Shown here piece after piece: positions 62,839 through 64,000 of a DNA stretch of 64,000 nucleotides (within the stretch, counting starts at the first letter, position 1; each line of letters begins with the position of its first letter). Source of the stretch: Exiguobacterium sp. BMC-KP. Lineage in GTDB: Bacteria > Bacillota > Bacilli > Exiguobacteriales > Exiguobacteriaceae. Location: contig NZ_LGIW01000015.1 in NCBI RefSeq assembly GCF_001275385.1, forward strand, positions 1,550,001 to 1,614,000, read 5' to 3'. The translations under genes were made by a program, and so were the position numbers. The notes under the pieces are model-generated. The model ran no database searches. It saw only the letters and a list, made by a program, of their open reading frames with translations, and had not been told where the DNA came from.

Positions 62839-64000
62839 ATGCGCGAGAACTGGTCCAAGTTTTGGAATCACCCCCGGACGAAAGCCGTTCGGCACTGGTC
62901 GAATATCACATACGATGTTTCATGGAACATCATTTTATTCCTCATCATAGCAGTGTTGCTCATTGGAAGCTTCTCCGTCGGAGCCGCCGGTGGATACTTC
63001 GCTTCACTTGTCAAAGGCACAAAAGCTCCTCCATTGACGGAAATGAAGCAACAAGTCAATAGCTATGCGGTGACGAGTCAGATTTATTGGGGAAGCGGCG
63101 AGAAGTTGACGAACGTCTCTACTGATGAAGAACGTCAACCCGTTGATATTAAAAACATCTCTCCCTATTTATTGGATGCCGTCTTATCAACTGAAGATAC
63201 TGATTTTTATCAGCACGATGGGGTTGTCCCAAAAGCAACATTACGTGCAGTCTTGCAAGAACTGACGAATTCCGCGTCACGGACTGGCGGAAGTACGTTG
63301 ACTCAACAATTAATCAAAAACCAAATTTTGACGAATGAAGTCTCGTTCGAACGGAAAGCAAAAGAAATCATCTTGGCGCTACGCCTCGAAAACGCGATGT
63401 CAAAAGATGAAATTCTTCAAGCTTATTTGAATGTCGTCTCATTTGGTCGAAATTCACTCGGACGTAATATTGCCGGAATTGAAGCGGCTTCTCAAGGTGT
63501 CTTTAATAAATCGGCGAAAAAGCTGACATTACCACAAGCAGCCTTCCTCGCTGGTATTCCGAAAAACCCATACTATTACACACCTTATCTACAAGGTGGC
63601 GTCGTCAAGAAAGATTTGACGCCAAGTATCAATCGGATGAAGACCGTCTTAAAACGGATGTATGTCGCAAAAAATATTACAAAAGAGCAATATGAAAAAG
63701 CACTCAAACACGATATCACGAAAGACTTTGCGAAACAGTCGAAACGTTCACGTGATACGTACCCGTACGTCTATGACTTAGCAGAGCGTGAAGCGACAAA
63801 AATCATGACGAAGTACTTGATGAAACAAGATGGAATCAAAGAAGATGAAGTCAAACCGTCAGAACTAGCGGAAGTTCGAGCAAACTATCAAGATCAAGCA
63901 CTTGTTGCACTCCGTCAGGGTGGGTACAAAGTTCACTTGACACTAGACAAGAAAATTCATGAATCCATGCAGCAACCTGCGAAGAATAACGGTAACTTCC
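62839..64000 (+). CDS. Class A penicillin-binding protein, N-terminal part (3' end outside window)
   Basis: About 387 codons are present and still open at the window end. The start is ATG 62839 after AAAGGAG. A short cytosolic tail and one membrane helix (about 31-52, IILFLIIAVLLIGSFSVG) lead to the GT51 transglycosylase domain: catalytic Glu119 in STEDTDFYQHDGV, then GGSTLTQQLIKNQ, RKAKEIILALRLE and AAFLAGIPKNP. The transpeptidase domain must follow outside. It polymerises and crosslinks peptidoglycan on the outer face of the membrane. The TEDTDFYQHDG motif is a small variant of EDxxFxxHxG. Confidence 0.93.
   Translation, partial: MRENWSKFWNHPRTKAVRHWSNITYDVSWNIILFLIIAVLLIGSFSVGAAGGYFASLVKGTKAPPLTEMKQQVNSYAVTSQIYWGSGEKLTNVSTDEERQPVDIKNISPYLLDAVLSTEDTDFYQHDGVVPKATLRAVLQELTNSASRTGGSTLTQQLIKNQILTNEVSFERKAKEIILALRLENAMSKDEILQAYLNVVSFGRNSLGRNIAGIEAASQGVFNKSAKKLTLPQAAFLAGIPKNPYYYTPYLQGGVVKKDLTPSINRMKTVLKRMYVAKNITKEQYEKALKHDITKDFAKQSKRSRDTYPYVYDLAEREATKIMTKYLMKQDGIKEDEVKPSELAEVRANYQDQALVALRQGGYKVHLTLDKKIHESMQQPAKNNGNF

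Overview
This 64-kb window is chromosomal DNA from a low-to-mid GC Gram-positive bacterium of the Bacillales. The proteins and gene order look most like Exiguobacterium, although that genus name is an inference. Support comes from Bacillus-type gene clusters (ysgA-pheST, infC-rpmI-rplT, nrdR-dnaB-dnaI, phoPR-polA-mutM-coaE, citZ-icd-mdh, accDA-pfkA-pyk, dnaE, nrnA-ytpI-ytoI, ackA-ytxK-tpx, ezrA, rpsD, tyrS), from three T-box leaders, and from strong Shine-Dalgarno sequences. Sporulation genes that flank several of these clusters in Bacillus subtilis (for example ytrH/ytrI and ytfJ) are not seen. I found no insertion sequence, prophage, CRISPR array, rRNA or tRNA.

Layout. Positions 1-4.3 kb: the 3' end of a sensor histidine kinase gene, a marR-MFS efflux operon under a very long palindrome, and a MacB/FtsX-type ABC transporter whose promoter carries three 11-bp direct repeats. 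Positions 4.4-11.9 kb: the translation block pheT-pheS with a Phe T-box, an rRNA/tRNA methyltransferase gene, an M42 aminopeptidase gene, a dUTPase gene, and rplT-rpmI-infC with an L20-type leader and an AUU start. Positions 12-15 kb: catalase with a PerR-like box and a beta-helix lipoprotein. Positions 15-26.6 kb: thrS (Thr T-box), dnaI, dnaB, nrdR, an unknown gene, speD with a structured leader, gapB, coaE, mutM and polA. Positions 26.7-35.6 kb: phoR-phoP, then yuiD-, adh- and zinc-ribbon-type genes, then mdh-icd-citZ and ytwI. Positions 35.6-44.2 kb: pyk, pfkA, accA, accD, a GntR regulator and dnaE.

Positions 44.3-50.6 kb: a tiny unknown gene, nrnA, ytpI, ytoI, an Xaa-Pro peptidase, an SDR without its catalytic Tyr, a universal stress protein and a secreted SH3/3D protein. 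Positions 50.9-64 kb: ackA, ytxK, tpx, NAD kinase, a MerR/TipAS regulator, a YtcJ amidohydrolase, ezrA, free-Met-sulfoxide reductase, rpsD with an S4-type leader, bioY behind a BirA operator, tyrS (Tyr T-box) and the start of a class A penicillin-binding protein.

The window is mostly core metabolism. Glycolysis (pfkA, pyk), gluconeogenesis (NADP-type gapB), the oxidative TCA arm (citZ, icd, mdh), overflow metabolism (ackA) and fatty acid initiation (accDA) all lie here, mostly on the minus strand. The most noteworthy signals are regulatory: a FadR-type operator at the gntR-accDA promoter, phased direct repeats before the ABC transporter, a 32-bp perfect palindrome before marR, a riboswitch-like leader before speD, and a leader with a cre-like site before citZ. 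I saw no clear candidate for an entirely new multi-gene system. Start codons were moved from the longest open frame wherever ribosome binding sites and family N-termini favoured a downstream start.
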